This document shows positions 1 to 8,436 of a stretch of DNA of 50,832 bases, piece after piece. The stretch comes from Cyanobacteria bacterium SZAS LIN-3. GTDB lineage: Bacteria > Cyanobacteriota > Vampirovibrionia > Obscuribacterales > Obscuribacteraceae. The notes under the pieces were generated by a model, which was given only the letters and a program-made list of their open reading frames with translations, was not told where the DNA came from and did no database searches. The stretch spans positions 1-50,832 of the forward strand of contig JAFEAV010000047.1 of assembly GCA_018266215.1 (NCBI GenBank). Direction: 5' to 3'. The position numbers were made by a program, and so were the translations under genes. The stretch's first letter is position 1. The number at the start of each line of letters is the position of its first letter.

Positions 1-180
1 TTAAGGGACGAATATCGCTTGGTTAGCCTTTGACACAAAATTCTTGACAGTCTCGCGACGGGAGGTGCGGCTTAACTTTATTAGTCTGGCCAAATCGAGT
101 TGAGTCATCCCAAATGAGGCTCTTTTTCGTTGTATCCGCTTACCTATTTGTGCATATAGCGTGTCTCGATCAATCGGCAT
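1..180 (-). CDS. short XRE-family HTH regulator, C-terminally truncated or degenerate
   Basis: A 59-residue protein beginning MPIDRDTLYAQIGKRIQ. The stretch RKRASFGMTQLDLARLIKLSRTS is a typical first half of an XRE/Cro DNA-binding domain, with the turn around residues 24-40. The expected recognition segment after SRTS (normally like the pattern S-I-x-N-I-E-x-G) is replaced by RRETVKNFVSKANQAIFVP, so helix 3 looks altered and the usual helices 4 and 5 are missing. A longer reading frame runs upstream to 477, but it crosses the divergent gene at 225 and has no coding character, so the ATG at 180 is chosen. No clear ribosome binding site precedes it. A palindrome overlaps the start codon, suggesting autoregulation. 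It may be a functional mini-repressor or a decaying gene. Confidence 0.55.
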   Translation of the reverse strand: MPIDRDTLYAQIGKRIQRKRASFGMTQLDLARLIKLSRTSRRETVKNFVSKANQAIFVP

Positions 181-194
181 AACGTTTGCGTTAT
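179..194. promoter_or_regulatory. palindromic operator candidate between divergent genes
   Basis: ATAACG-TTTG-CGTTAT is a perfect 6-bp inverted repeat with a 4-bp spacer. It overlaps the start codon of the XRE gene and lies 30 bases upstream of the divergent gene at 225. Palindromes of this size between an XRE gene and its divergent partner are typical repressor sites. Binding is inferred. Confidence 0.45.
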
Positions 195-224
195 TCACTG
201 ATGTGCTCAAAAAGGAGAAACACA

Positions 225-410
225 ATGAGCAAAAACTCCTCCTCCTCTTCCAATGGCTCTCACACCGTGAACAAAAGCTCGGTAAATGGCCGCTTCGTGT
301 CAAAAAAGCAAGTACAAAGCAACCCCTGTGAGACGTACAAACAGACAGTCTCCAACTCCAACTCGAACTCAAAAAAAGCAAATAACAATGTCCCAGGTAT
401 CCATCACTAA
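225..410 (+). CDS. small GRFV-motif protein (accessory-element type)
   Basis: A 61-residue Ser/Asn/Lys-rich protein. The ATG at 225 is preceded by a strong AAGGAG at about 213-218 with ideal spacing, which supports translation. The core NGRFVSKKQVQSNPCETYKQTV resembles the short GRFV-x2-x-A-x3-HP-x-TT pattern of small hypothetical proteins common in integrated elements and plasmids, often near XRE regulators; this resemblance is from memory. The termini are low-complexity (SSSSS, NSNSNSKK). It overlaps the next gene by 23 bases, so the two are probably cotranscribed and translationally coupled. Molecular function is unknown. Confidence 0.6.
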   Translation: MSKNSSSSSNGSHTVNKSSVNGRFVSKKQVQSNPCETYKQTVSNSNSNSKKANNNVPGIHH

Positions 411-681
411 CGACAAAGGTTGTCCAATCAAGGATCTCGGCCAGCACTTCATAACCGCAGCGCAGAAGAAAATGCAAGAAGCAATGCTAATATCGGTGAA
501 GGAGCGCACTGCGCACCTCCACTGCACGACGCATCAGCAGGGCATTTCCGATATAAAGCTCAAGCAGACAAGCAAGGGCTACACGGCCAGCTTGGACTGC
601 TGCTGTCCAGATTTGCAGAATCGGGCAGTGCATGCATTGCAGGACTCGGAATGGCTGAAGGCGGCTCCGACTGTTCTCTAA
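388..681 (+). CDS. hypothetical protein rich in Cys and His
   Basis: A 97-residue protein beginning MSQVSITNDKGCPIKDLG. It has no ribosome binding site of its own and overlaps the upstream small gene by 23 bases, so translation is probably coupled. The middle and C-terminal part carries HLHCTTH, DCCCPDLQNRAVHAL and a final Trp-containing helix. The Cys/His spacing could bind a metal but fits no zinc-finger pattern I know. The frame is open from 286, but residues before 388 lie inside the upstream gene and look non-coding. It ends four bases into the convergent recombinase remnant. Not recognised; the call rests on frame, coupling and composition. Confidence 0.4.
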   Translation: MSQVSITNDKGCPIKDLGQHFITAAQKKMQEAMLISVKERTAHLHCTTHQQGISDIKLKQTSKGYTASLDCCCPDLQNRAVHALQDSEWLKAAPTVL

Positions 682-1264
682 CGAGCCGCCGCCTTTACTT
701 TCATAACCGTGGTCTTGCTGACGCCCATCGCGGTGGCAACATCACGGACACTTCTCCCGGAAGAGCGCATGCGCTTTACACGTTCTCCTCGGTAAAAAGG
801 CGGCCTCCCCACCGGCCTGCCGCTTTTTGTGCCTTTGGATCGAGCCTGCGCCATTCCAGACATGATGCCCTTCCTGAGCAGATCTCGTTCAAACTCTGAG
901 ATTGACGCCAACAAATTGAGCATCAGTCCCTGCGCAGTCGATACATCCAGTTTTGGTCCATTGAGGGCGCGGAGAGGCACTCCGCCTTTTGCCAATTCCT
1001 CGATGGTTATTCTTAGGTCAGATGTGCTGCGGCCCCAGCGGGACAGCTCAGAAACGAGAAAATAGTCAATTTGGCGCTTGTTGGCCATCTCGACTATTTT
1101 CTTCCGCTGGACCCTATCATTATTGCGCTGCTGGCCTTTTCTTTAAAGACACCCACCATAGTGAAGTTGGCGCGGGTGGCATACTCCAATAACTTGACTA
1201 TTTGTCTTTCGCATGACTCTTCGGCAGTGCTGCCCCTGGCATATATGGCCACCCTCTGTAGCAT
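678..1264 (-). pseudogene. serine recombinase/resolvase with one-base frameshift
   Basis: The gene starts at the ATG at 1264, preceded by a strong GAGAGGAGG. It reads MLQRVAIYARGSTAEESCERQIVKLLEYA, the start of a resolvase catalytic domain with the nucleophilic Ser in ARGST. At about 1123-1128, just after KASS, the frame breaks. It resumes one base out of register as NNDRVQRKKIVEMANKRQIDYFLVSELSRWGRS and continues through the EFERDLLRKGIMSGMAQARSKGTKSGRP segment to a C-terminal HTH (GRSVRDVATAMGVSKTTVMKVKAA). The two parts abut where an intact resolvase has a short ASG-NNDR segment, so one base appears to be missing. The downstream part alone has an ATG at 1088 but would lack the catalytic serine. 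Probably an inactivated mobile-element recombinase; a sequencing error is the alternative. Confidence 0.85.
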
Positions 1265-1559
1265 AAACCTCCTCTCGCCAGCTCCGACTAGGGGCTGCCC
1301 CCGTGGGCATTGCTACGATGACACCAGCGCATCAAAAAGGTTAATATTTCTGGTACATTTCCCCAGGCCGCCAAGCTGGTATGGTAACATTGGTATCGGA
1401 GTCGATTGCCCAGGCTAACGAGCGACCTGAAAGACGACAACTCAAATTTGCTTCACCGATCCGAAAGGATTTGCCCGTAGAAGTGGCGCGGTTAGGCAGT
1501 TTAAACGCTCTTCTGCCGACCAGTATTAGGCCACTTTGTTTACAGAGGTAAATCCATCA

Positions 1560-2192
1560 ATGGATACGTCTAGGATTATTTCAAACTTTTTGCGCACCAC
1601 CTATGGCCTGGGATCCGGCCATGCTCATGAAATTGCGGCAGCATTTCTTGGGTTTAAATCGCATGCGGCTCTGCTAATGAGCGGAATTAATCCCGCGCTT
1701 AGCCTGAAGCAGGCGAGCTATCTACTGCCAGACCTAAACCTGATCAAAGACCGTGTCCATGGGCTCAAAATCACAACGTTGCCGCCGGAAGAGGAGCTTG
1801 CAAAAAAGATAACGGAGGAGCTGGAAGGTTTCAATGCCTTCAGAGGCAAGCTCTGGCTGGCAAACAGCATTCCAGATTTTGAAGATCTGATACGGGATGA
1901 CTTTCTCCAGCACGATGTCACCCTGTCCGATGAGCTGTGCGATGTGATGGCTTTGACCAATGCCTCATTCTTTTGGGATGAGTATGGCGAAGTCAGGGTA
2001 GAGCAAGATCAAGAAGGCATTCGGGTAAATGCCTCAGGCACGTACAGAGGCGAGACCCACGAAGACAAGGTAAATCACGGGGAAAAAATTGATTTCAATC
2101 TGGACATCTTGTTTAAGCAAACAGATCTTGCAGTGGCCTATATGTCTCCCAAGATAGAGGCCACTGGAGATGTGGTAGACCCCTACGCCTAA
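1560..2192 (+). CDS. hypothetical protein with small N-terminal LGFKSHAAL motif domain
   Basis: A 210-residue acidic protein. The ATG at 1560 is preceded by GAGGT about ten bases upstream; a TTG at 1536 is a weaker alternative. Residues 8-42 (FLRTTYGLGSGHAHEIAAAFLGFKSHAALLMSG) resemble a short N-terminal module (HAHE-x3-AA-x-LGFKSHAALL) seen in uncharacterised, often plasmid- or island-borne proteins. The rest is charged and helical and then becomes beta-rich (VRVEQDQEGIRVNASGTYRG). There are no catalytic motifs, signal peptide or membrane segments. It is followed 12 bases later by an intrinsic terminator and is probably transcribed alone. No function is assigned. Confidence 0.7.
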   Translation: MDTSRIISNFLRTTYGLGSGHAHEIAAAFLGFKSHAALLMSGINPALSLKQASYLLPDLNLIKDRVHGLKITTLPPEEELAKKITEELEGFNAFRGKLWLANSIPDFEDLIRDDFLQHDVTLSDELCDVMALTNASFFWDEYGEVRVEQDQEGIRVNASGTYRGETHEDKVNHGEKIDFNLDILFKQTDLAVAYMSPKIEATGDVVDPYA

Positions 2193-2203
2193 ACGATCCA
2201 GTG

Positions 2204-2234
2204 AATGGCCCCGCTCGTGGATCGGGGCCATTTT
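2204..2234 (+). terminator. intrinsic terminator
   Basis: A perfect 10-bp stem, AATGGCCCCG and CGGGGCCATT around a 9-base loop, runs directly into TTTTAT. It lies 12 bases after the stop codon of the gene ending at 2192. Confidence 0.85.
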
Positions 2235-2360
2235 ATGAAGACGGTTTTTACCGCCGCCACCGGCAGAGATTTTTCGGCCACGCGCTAACCTTGCAATTGA
2301 TCTGCATGGAACGAAGTACACAACCAATTTTTCGCACCGACTGCAGCTGACCAATTACCC

Positions 2361-4088
2361 CTAAATCTCCCAATCCGGCAATTGCAAATTCCGCTTCAAT
2401 GCAGCCCTTTTGATCCCAATACCCTCAAAAATATGAGCCGGAAGCACTAGGGCATCATTGAATTCACCAAGAGGCAACGCAGCTACGGCCTCGCTGGCAA
2501 ACCGCCCACCAAGCCCTATGTCCTTATTGTCGATGTATGCCGTGTGCCACCAGCTCAGCATTCGATCTCTCGCCTCAGACAAAGTCTTTGCAGTTACAAG
2601 TTTATTTCCTTTAGATCGCTGATTCACGACACAATCCGTAGGCATCAAATTCCACAGGTCACTGCACGGCCATGCCGAAAACGGAAAGCAGTGGTCAACG
2701 TCAAGACTGCTCATCTTCAAACGCTTGCCGCTCCACACGCAAAATATCGGTGTCTCAGCCGCGATTAACTTCTGCGTAATCGACCGCACTAGAGTGGTAT
2801 CACGTTCCGGATCCAACCAGACCAGAGCCTGCATCAAACTGTCGTAACCCACTTCCCGCCCGCGCACCTCACAGTACTGTTGCATCAACCGAATCCACTC
2901 ACTGAGCAGAGACGGCTCAATCCATGAAGCAAATCGACTCATCGCCATCCAGATCGGTCCGGGCACATACATTTCACCAAAACTAGCCAGAAACTGTTCG
3001 TTAAGGACAAATGACGATGCGCTCGCAGGCCGACTGCAAAGCGTGGTCTTAAAAACAGGCACAGAGCTGTTGGGATAAGTAATATAAAACGCCGGCATTT
3101 TGTGGATGGTATTGCGTGCGTCCAGCAGAGCCTGTCGCAACCAGGCCGCATCCTGACCGGTAAATGCCGCACCCACCCGCAAATCGTATGGGGACAGGTG
3201 CCTCAGATTCAAAAACGGCTCACGCACAAATGAGAGCCCTTTGCCGGAAATGTTCGCCGGCATCTGCGGGATATCCGCTTCTACAAGAGTTTTGTAAGTG
3301 CGAATCCAGTAAAGCGCAACCAGACCAAGTGGAATAGTGACGCCATCGTCTGCGGTCGGTTTCGCCATGCCAATGGCACTGTCAGCGATTCTGACGAGGA
3401 TGCGCAAAAGCGCAAGTTTATACGTCGACGACTTGCTGTCATTGAGAATGATATGCCGCAGCAGAGGCAGTCCCTCGGTGCCATCGTCCGGCAGCTGCAA
3501 GCACACGGTTTCCCAGTTTACTTCCGAACGCTGCAGGCGATCCTGCGACCTGCAAATGCGCAAGACAGCCAGTCCGTGTTGTCGAGCCAATTTCTCGAGC
3601 TCATCGACACTGACCGGCTCCACGTATCTGGCATCGTCGAAGGAGCCGTGCCTCAACGAGATGATGATTTTGCCACCGGCCCGCAGGAGTGAAACAAGTT
3701 TGCGAAAAGCCCGCGGGCGGTCGCGAGCAGGAATATGCATCCAGACTGCACTGAGCAATATCAAGTCGAATGACTGGCCCAGGTTGATGGTTGCCTCCAG
3801 CCCGGGCAACTTATCAGGCAACCAGTTGATTTGCGGAGTGGGATGGAGCTGCCTGGCTTTTTCCAGCATTTTGCCGGCGGGCTCGACCGCGGTCACCTCG
3901 CAGCCCATGCGGCTGAACCAGGCAGCGTCGCGGCCGGAGCCGGCACCCACGTCCAGTACCGAGCTGCCCGCAGGTGGGATGAGGTCAAGCACCTGCCCGT
4001 GGACCTGCTCGAAGGTCACGGATTCATAGGTGGCGGCGAGTTCTTCGACGCGCTCACTATAGTGCTTTATTGTGCTGTACGGTTCCAA
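2361..4088 (-). CDS. class I SAM methyltransferase fused to HNH endonuclease
   Basis: A 575-residue, two-enzyme protein. Residues 1-180 form a Rossmann methyltransferase: motif I VLDVGAGSGRD at 44-54, the acidic motif II end VTAVEP at 65-70, and SFDLILLSAVWMHIP at 106-120. A central helical region (about 205-440) contains STYKLALLRILVRIADSA. Residues 445-500 are an HNH nuclease: CVWSGKRL, then SLDVDHCFPFSAWPCSDLWNLMPTDCVVNQRSKGNKL, with the DH pair at 465-466 and the Asn of WNL and VNQ. The start is a TTG; no ATG lies in frame between it and the upstream stop. It is a single gene, divergent from the WG-repeat operon. I recall similar MTase-HNH fusions in Proteobacteria, but their role is not established. 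Restriction-like or other defence activity is plausible, but methylation target (DNA or other) cannot be told from sequence. Confidence 0.85.
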   Translation of the reverse strand: MEPYSTIKHYSERVEELAATYESVTFEQVHGQVLDLIPPAGSSVLDVGAGSGRDAAWFSRMGCEVTAVEPAGKMLEKARQLHPTPQINWLPDKLPGLEATINLGQSFDLILLSAVWMHIPARDRPRAFRKLVSLLRAGGKIIISLRHGSFDDARYVEPVSVDELEKLARQHGLAVLRICRSQDRLQRSEVNWETVCLQLPDDGTEGLPLLRHIILNDSKSSTYKLALLRILVRIADSAIGMAKPTADDGVTIPLGLVALYWIRTYKTLVEADIPQMPANISGKGLSFVREPFLNLRHLSPYDLRVGAAFTGQDAAWLRQALLDARNTIHKMPAFYITYPNSSVPVFKTTLCSRPASASSFVLNEQFLASFGEMYVPGPIWMAMSRFASWIEPSLLSEWIRLMQQYCEVRGREVGYDSLMQALVWLDPERDTTLVRSITQKLIAAETPIFCVWSGKRLKMSSLDVDHCFPFSAWPCSDLWNLMPTDCVVNQRSKGNKLVTAKTLSEARDRMLSWWHTAYIDNKDIGLGGRFASEAVAALPLGEFNDALVLPAHIFEGIGIKRAALKRNLQLPDWEI

Positions 4089-4217
4089 AGCAAGCTCATA
4101 CGGATCACATTAACCTGCCTATGATACGAGATTATGGTCAGTTACACAGTATTGTGGGCTGTCCAGACCCGGACGCATTGACGCCCCTGCCGCACGCGTC
4201 CCGAGACTTATGCTTAA

Positions 4218-5780
4218 ATGGACTATTGTCGCCGCCGGCCAGCGCGACCGGGAGGATTTCTGCCAGACCTCAAAGCCTCAATTTATGCTGTGTGCGTTGC
4301 GCTGCTCCTGGCGCTGCACGGTTCCTCCGCACAGGCCCAGGCAAAAGTCGGCATAGTAGATCACGCAGGCAAGATCATTGTCCCGTGCGAATACCGATCT
4401 GCCCGATATCTTGGCCAGGGGCTCTTCTTCCTCGCCCAGGCCGATAATACATTCTCAACGCCGCCATTTTACGTCGGTCATATAGTCGACCACGACGGTA
4501 AAGAGTTCACCTTTAACCTACCCTCGGACTGCTCAATTGTTGACGTTATCCTGCCCCAGGGCTTCGATCAACAGGTCGGATTGGCAAAGGCGCTGCCGGC
4601 GGATGCACTGCTCAAAATCCGCGGATTCAAAGGATTCGGCCTCTCTAGTCCCACAGGCAAACAAATTCTTGAGCCCAGCTATTATTCCATCGGCCCATCT
4701 AACGGCGGTTTTTTCCCTGTCTATACCGGTTCGGAAGACGATCCTGAAACTCTCGCCTTTGTACTCGACGCTGCCACCGGCGATCGCCTTGCGACCCCTG
4801 AACAGTCGCACATAGTAGGCGAGGGCAAAAACGAATTAGTACCATTCGGGCAATTTCAAAAAGGAGGGGCAAGCACACTATTTGGATACATGGCTCGCAA
4901 CGGTACCGTAGTGATAAAACCGCAGTTCTCTCTGGCGCATGACTTCAACCCCGACGGGACTGCCATCGTGCGGACAGCCGACGGCAAACACTATGCCTAC
5001 ATCGACAAAACCGGCAAGATTATTTCACCAGAGTATCGCACGGCGCAGGACTTCCAGAACGACATGGCTATAGTTGGCGTGGGCGAAGTGCCGGAGAGAC
5101 GACTGGGTCTCGTCGACCGTCAATTCAATTTCAAACTGCCACCAAATTTCTTTGATTTGAAACCGCTCTTTCCTGGCATGTACGCTGCGCGCACCATTCC
5201 TGATGGGCAATTTAGTGCAATCGATACCAATGGCAAGGTGCTTTTTTCCTTTCCTGCAGAAGTCAGCTCTATCGGTGCTGCTTCCGACAACCGCATCCAT
5301 ACAGGGGTTTACAAGCCAGACGCAAAGACCTGGAGATGGCAAGACTTCGACCGGGCCGGCAACCCTCTAGCGCCGCAAGAAGCGTCCCCCAGTCAAGTAG
5401 CCAAACAGTACCCCGGACCAGGCGATCGCTTTCTCCGATGGGAAACGGACAATCACTTTGATTCAGAAGAGTTTAAACACCCTTCTGACCGAACCGGCGG
5501 CCTGAATCGTGGCTCGCAATTCGCTAATTTTCTACGCTCCTATAAAGTCATTGGCATGCCAAAGACCAAACTCGTGAAGTTGCTCGGCGGCGACAGCCAT
5601 CTGTACGCGATCTCGTATCCAAGCTGCGCGCACAGCGTCGAATCCATCGAGTTTGAGTATGCGAACGACAAAGTGATCGGTTGGCGCGACCAGCATCAAG
5701 TCGGACAATCCGTGACAAACGGCCCCTGGGTCAGAAGCAATGAAAAAATCGAATGGCCGCGACCGAGGGCAAATCAATGA
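4218..5780 (+). CDS. secreted WG-repeat protein
   Basis: A 520-residue protein with a basic N-terminus and hydrophobic stretch (AVCVALLLALHGSSAQAQA) ending near residue 41, so it is probably exported. The body is made of WG-type beta repeats, for example KVGIVDHAGKIIVPCEYRSA, LFGYMARNGTVVIKPQFSLAHDF, YAYIDKTGKIISPEYRTAQDF and LGLVDRQFNFKLPP. A C-terminal module (LRSYKVIGMPKTKLVKLLG ... VESIEFEYANDKVIGWRD) looks like a BamE/SmpA-type alpha-beta fold; this comparison is by eye. It overlaps the next gene by four bases (ATGA) and both share the same layout, so they are tandem paralogues in one operon. WG repeats are usually protein-interaction scaffolds; no catalytic function is visible. The start codon context is weak. 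Confidence 0.85.
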   Translation: MDYCRRRPARPGGFLPDLKASIYAVCVALLLALHGSSAQAQAKVGIVDHAGKIIVPCEYRSARYLGQGLFFLAQADNTFSTPPFYVGHIVDHDGKEFTFNLPSDCSIVDVILPQGFDQQVGLAKALPADALLKIRGFKGFGLSSPTGKQILEPSYYSIGPSNGGFFPVYTGSEDDPETLAFVLDAATGDRLATPEQSHIVGEGKNELVPFGQFQKGGASTLFGYMARNGTVVIKPQFSLAHDFNPDGTAIVRTADGKHYAYIDKTGKIISPEYRTAQDFQNDMAIVGVGEVPERRLGLVDRQFNFKLPPNFFDLKPLFPGMYAARTIPDGQFSAIDTNGKVLFSFPAEVSSIGAASDNRIHTGVYKPDAKTWRWQDFDRAGNPLAPQEASPSQVAKQYPGPGDRFLRWETDNHFDSEEFKHPSDRTGGLNRGSQFANFLRSYKVIGMPKTKLVKLLGGDSHLYAISYPSCAHSVESIEFEYANDKVIGWRDQHQVGQSVTNGPWVRSNEKIEWPRPRANQ

Positions 5781-7438
5781 ACCTCAAGAAGTCGGCAGTC
5801 AGTCTCATCGCTCTCCTCATCGCCGCGCCCCCGGCGTGGGCTTATTACGCCTCAGGCATCATCGACCCCAGCGGCAAACTTATCGCCCCGTGCCAGTACT
5901 ACAACGTCCGTTCCCTCGGCCACGGCTTGTTCTTCCTGGAATACATGCACGACGACAATCCGATTGACCGCACTTATGCCGGCGAGCTGGTCGATCATGA
6001 CGGACACACAATCACGGTTAATATCCCGCAGGGCTCCAAATTGTCTCAGGTCTTCCTTCCTTATGAGGAGAAGCCCGACTCAAAGCTCTGGCGCAGCCTG
6101 CCGGCCGGCACTGTACTGCAGTTCAAAAACGATGAAGGCTTTGGCCTCTGCCGTCAGAACGGAGCAACCATACTGGCAGCCGGCCCTTATAGAATTCTTG
6201 AACCTAACTGTGGTTTCTTTCCGGTTTGCGGTGCTGGGCGCTCCGGTCTACTCTTCACCCTCGACTCGGCCACTGGTAAACGCGTAATGGCGCCGGCCGA
6301 TTCTTCCCCCTGGAGCACAAAGAAAAATAGCATCTCGCCCTTTTGCGTCTTGAAGGACGGACGACACTGCTTTGGCTACATGCGTCGCAACGGCGAGATC
6401 GCCATCGCACCGCAATTTGGATCCGCCGGAGAATTCTCAGAAGACGGAATCGCCTGTGTTTCAGCGTACCAGGGCAAATCCGCGCACTACATTGACACCA
6501 GCGGTCGCATGATATCTCCGGTATCGTATCCCTCGGCGCAAGCCTTCATCAAGGACTATGCCATGATTGGTGAAGGGGCTTGGGGCCAGATGCGCTACGG
6601 CTTGATTGACAAAAACTTTCGAGTCGTTTTGCCTCCCACGTTTCACAGCCTTGGCTATCTGTTCGACCACACATATTTTGCTCAGGAGCAGGAGGGCGGT
6701 CGGTTCAAAGCGATAACAGCAGAAGGCAAGACAGTATTCGAATTTCCCGAGAATGTTGCAGGCGTCACCATCGCGTATGGAAACCTGATACGTTGTCAAA
6801 CAAAACCGTACAAAGTCGGGGGAGAAAACACTCTCTACGTAGATCGTTCAGGGAAGACAGTCAACGTCCCGACCGACGGTAAACAGAAAGTGTTGGAATA
6901 CGGCCTGGCATTAGTAGTGACAAGCAACGGCTCACTGCGCAAGTGGCAGCTAGAAGACCGCAACGGGAAAGTATTAATCCCATCACAAACTTCGGTACTG
7001 CAGGTAGTATCAGCTGATCGAATCGTCAAGTCTGTTCCCAATGATCATTTCAATCCAACCATCTGGAAAAATCCAAACCCACAAAAGTTGAGCGCTGGGC
7101 TGTGGCGCGTTGATTCGTTTACTAGCCTGTTAGCCGACTATGACTTGATCGGCATGCCGAAAAAAACTCTCATCAAGCTAATAGGCCAATCCGACAGGGC
7201 GAATTCCTCCTATTCTTACTATAATTTGTGCTACAGTTCGTGCGGCTTTTCATCGACGGGGCTGGAGTTTGACTTTGCCGATGGAAAAGTACTGCGCTGG
7301 CGAGAAGTCTACCGCGAGGACAAAGTCTACCCCGGGCCATGGATTACGGCCAATGTCATTTACGATCCGGAACATCATTTTAAGGGTCGCGTAGACAGCG
7401 GGCCCATTTTGAAATTGGTAGCGAAGCCGAAGCGTTAA
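5777..7438 (+). CDS. secreted WG-repeat protein, paralogue of the preceding gene
   Basis: A 553-residue protein. The ATG at 5777 overlaps the previous stop (ATGA), is preceded by GAGGG eight bases upstream, and gives a clean signal peptide MNLKKSAVSLIALLIAAPPAWA with cleavage before YYASG. An upstream in-frame ATG at 5753 would spoil this. WG-type repeats include ASGIIDPSGKLIAPCQYYNV, CFGYMRRNGEIAIAPQFGSAGEF, AHYIDTSGRMISPVSYPSAQAF and RYGLIDKNFRVVLPPTF. The C-terminal module (LLADYDLIGMPKKTLIKLIG ... GLEFDFADGKVLRWREV) matches the neighbour's and again resembles a BamE/SmpA-like domain. Repeat order and spacing are conserved with the upstream protein, so the pair arose by tandem duplication. 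It probably acts outside the cytoplasm as a binding scaffold. Confidence 0.88.
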   Translation: MNLKKSAVSLIALLIAAPPAWAYYASGIIDPSGKLIAPCQYYNVRSLGHGLFFLEYMHDDNPIDRTYAGELVDHDGHTITVNIPQGSKLSQVFLPYEEKPDSKLWRSLPAGTVLQFKNDEGFGLCRQNGATILAAGPYRILEPNCGFFPVCGAGRSGLLFTLDSATGKRVMAPADSSPWSTKKNSISPFCVLKDGRHCFGYMRRNGEIAIAPQFGSAGEFSEDGIACVSAYQGKSAHYIDTSGRMISPVSYPSAQAFIKDYAMIGEGAWGQMRYGLIDKNFRVVLPPTFHSLGYLFDHTYFAQEQEGGRFKAITAEGKTVFEFPENVAGVTIAYGNLIRCQTKPYKVGGENTLYVDRSGKTVNVPTDGKQKVLEYGLALVVTSNGSLRKWQLEDRNGKVLIPSQTSVLQVVSADRIVKSVPNDHFNPTIWKNPNPQKLSAGLWRVDSFTSLLADYDLIGMPKKTLIKLIGQSDRANSSYSYYNLCYSSCGFSSTGLEFDFADGKVLRWREVYREDKVYPGPWITANVIYDPEHHFKGRVDSGPILKLVAKPKR

Positions 7439-7476
7439 AAGGCACATCCGGGTCAGGGGTATCGGTGCTGTTGTGC

Positions 7477-8082
7477 TTACCTCGGAACCATTTGTGCAAC
7501 TGTCTCAGCCAATTCCTGGCGTGCGCTGGCTACCTGAGCCGCTGTAGTCGAATCAGACACTTTGTCGTTTATAAGATTTTCGCCGTTGACAATCGCTTCT
7601 TTGTATAGCCCGGCAGCGTCCTTAAAGCGCCCCTGGCCATAAAGAAGCCTTGCATGACAAAGCAACAATTCGCCCAAGACCCTCCGCCATTTATCTTCAT
7701 CCGTCGGCCCTGTCGCTATTTCGTCGCGTACAAGTCGCTCAACTTTGCTGACTGTCTCCAGAGCCTCCGGATATTTATGATGACTGATATAAATATTTGC
7801 CATCACTCGCAACTCATCACAAATAAGTGCGTGAAGTGCAGCTGCTGATACATTTCGATCCGATTCTTCATAGCCCTTGACTGACAATCGCTGGCACTCA
7901 ATGGCGACAGAATACCAGCCCGTAAGAGGAATCGCGTTTGAAATATAGTGACACGCCCATCCCTGAGCTATGAAGAAAACCGCCCTGCAAGATCGACCCG
8001 AGATTGAATACAGAGCAACCAGGGTCAGAAGACAGCCGGCCAGCACGACAGTTACCATTTTCTTTATACGGCGGCGGTTCAT
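7477..8082 (-). CDS. membrane-anchored helical-repeat (TPR-like) protein
   Basis: A 201-residue protein. The ATG at 8082 gives MNRRRIKKMVTVVLAGCLLTLVALYSIS, a positive-inside N-terminus followed by one transmembrane helix. An in-frame ATG at 8103 adds seven residues but would overlap a TATAAT-like -10 element (8090-8095) seven bases upstream of the chosen start. If that element is real, the message is nearly leaderless, but no good -35 is visible. The remainder is antiparallel helices of TPR type (VMANIYISHHKYPEALETVSKVERLV, LLLCHARLLYGQGRFKDAAGLYKEAIVNGENLI). It converges on the WG operon 38 bases away. Likely an extracytoplasmic interaction protein; partner unknown. Confidence 0.65.
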   Translation of the reverse strand: MNRRRIKKMVTVVLAGCLLTLVALYSISGRSCRAVFFIAQGWACHYISNAIPLTGWYSVAIECQRLSVKGYEESDRNVSAAALHALICDELRVMANIYISHHKYPEALETVSKVERLVRDEIATGPTDEDKWRRVLGELLLCHARLLYGQGRFKDAAGLYKEAIVNGENLINDKVSDSTTAAQVASARQELAETVAQMVPR

Positions 8083-8436
8083 GGCCCTGATTATACTCAA
8101 CATCCATGCGCTATTACATTGGCTTTCTTAACGCCGCTTGCTTGAACTTCACTATGCTCTGGCGCATCCCCGGCAGCGCCGCAATTAGTGCAGACAAAAC
8201 CATTGAAACACTGTGGCATCCAGTATTGAAAATGGGGCCTCGAAAACGTGAATACCGCCACTATGGGCATCTTCTTTTGCCGTGGTCTTACTTCGAGCCG
8301 GTCCAATCCCTCCAATATACACTCTTAGACCTGCGGCAAGCCGGTCACATCGACTTACGCGGGCGCCACTAAAAATTAATAGCGAGTATCATAGTCACTG
8401 GTTATCATTGATTCGCAGGGATGTCTGACAAACTGT
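8083..8436. other. intergenic region between divergent genes
   Basis: About 350 bases. Two open frames (8106-8372 plus, 8097-8315 minus) lack ribosome binding sites and familiar motifs, and I do not support them as genes. Apart from the TATAAT-like element at 8090-8095, no regulatory site is convincing. Confidence 0.5.

Noticed and set aside
1..477. 158-residue frame extending the XRE gene upstream
   Set aside because: The part before position 180 crosses the well-supported divergent gene at 225 and is Cys/Ser/Phe-rich shadow.
678..1264. Programmed -1 frameshifting in the recombinase
   Set aside because: The TTTAAAG and GAAAAGG stretches are not in the phase needed for a classical slippery heptamer, so decay or sequencing error is simpler.
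3337..4029. 230-residue plus-strand frame
   Set aside because: It is antisense to the conserved methyltransferase domain and has no ribosome binding site.
8106..8372. 88-residue plus-strand frame in the intergenic region
   Set aside because: No ribosome binding site or recognisable motif, and a competing minus frame of similar length.
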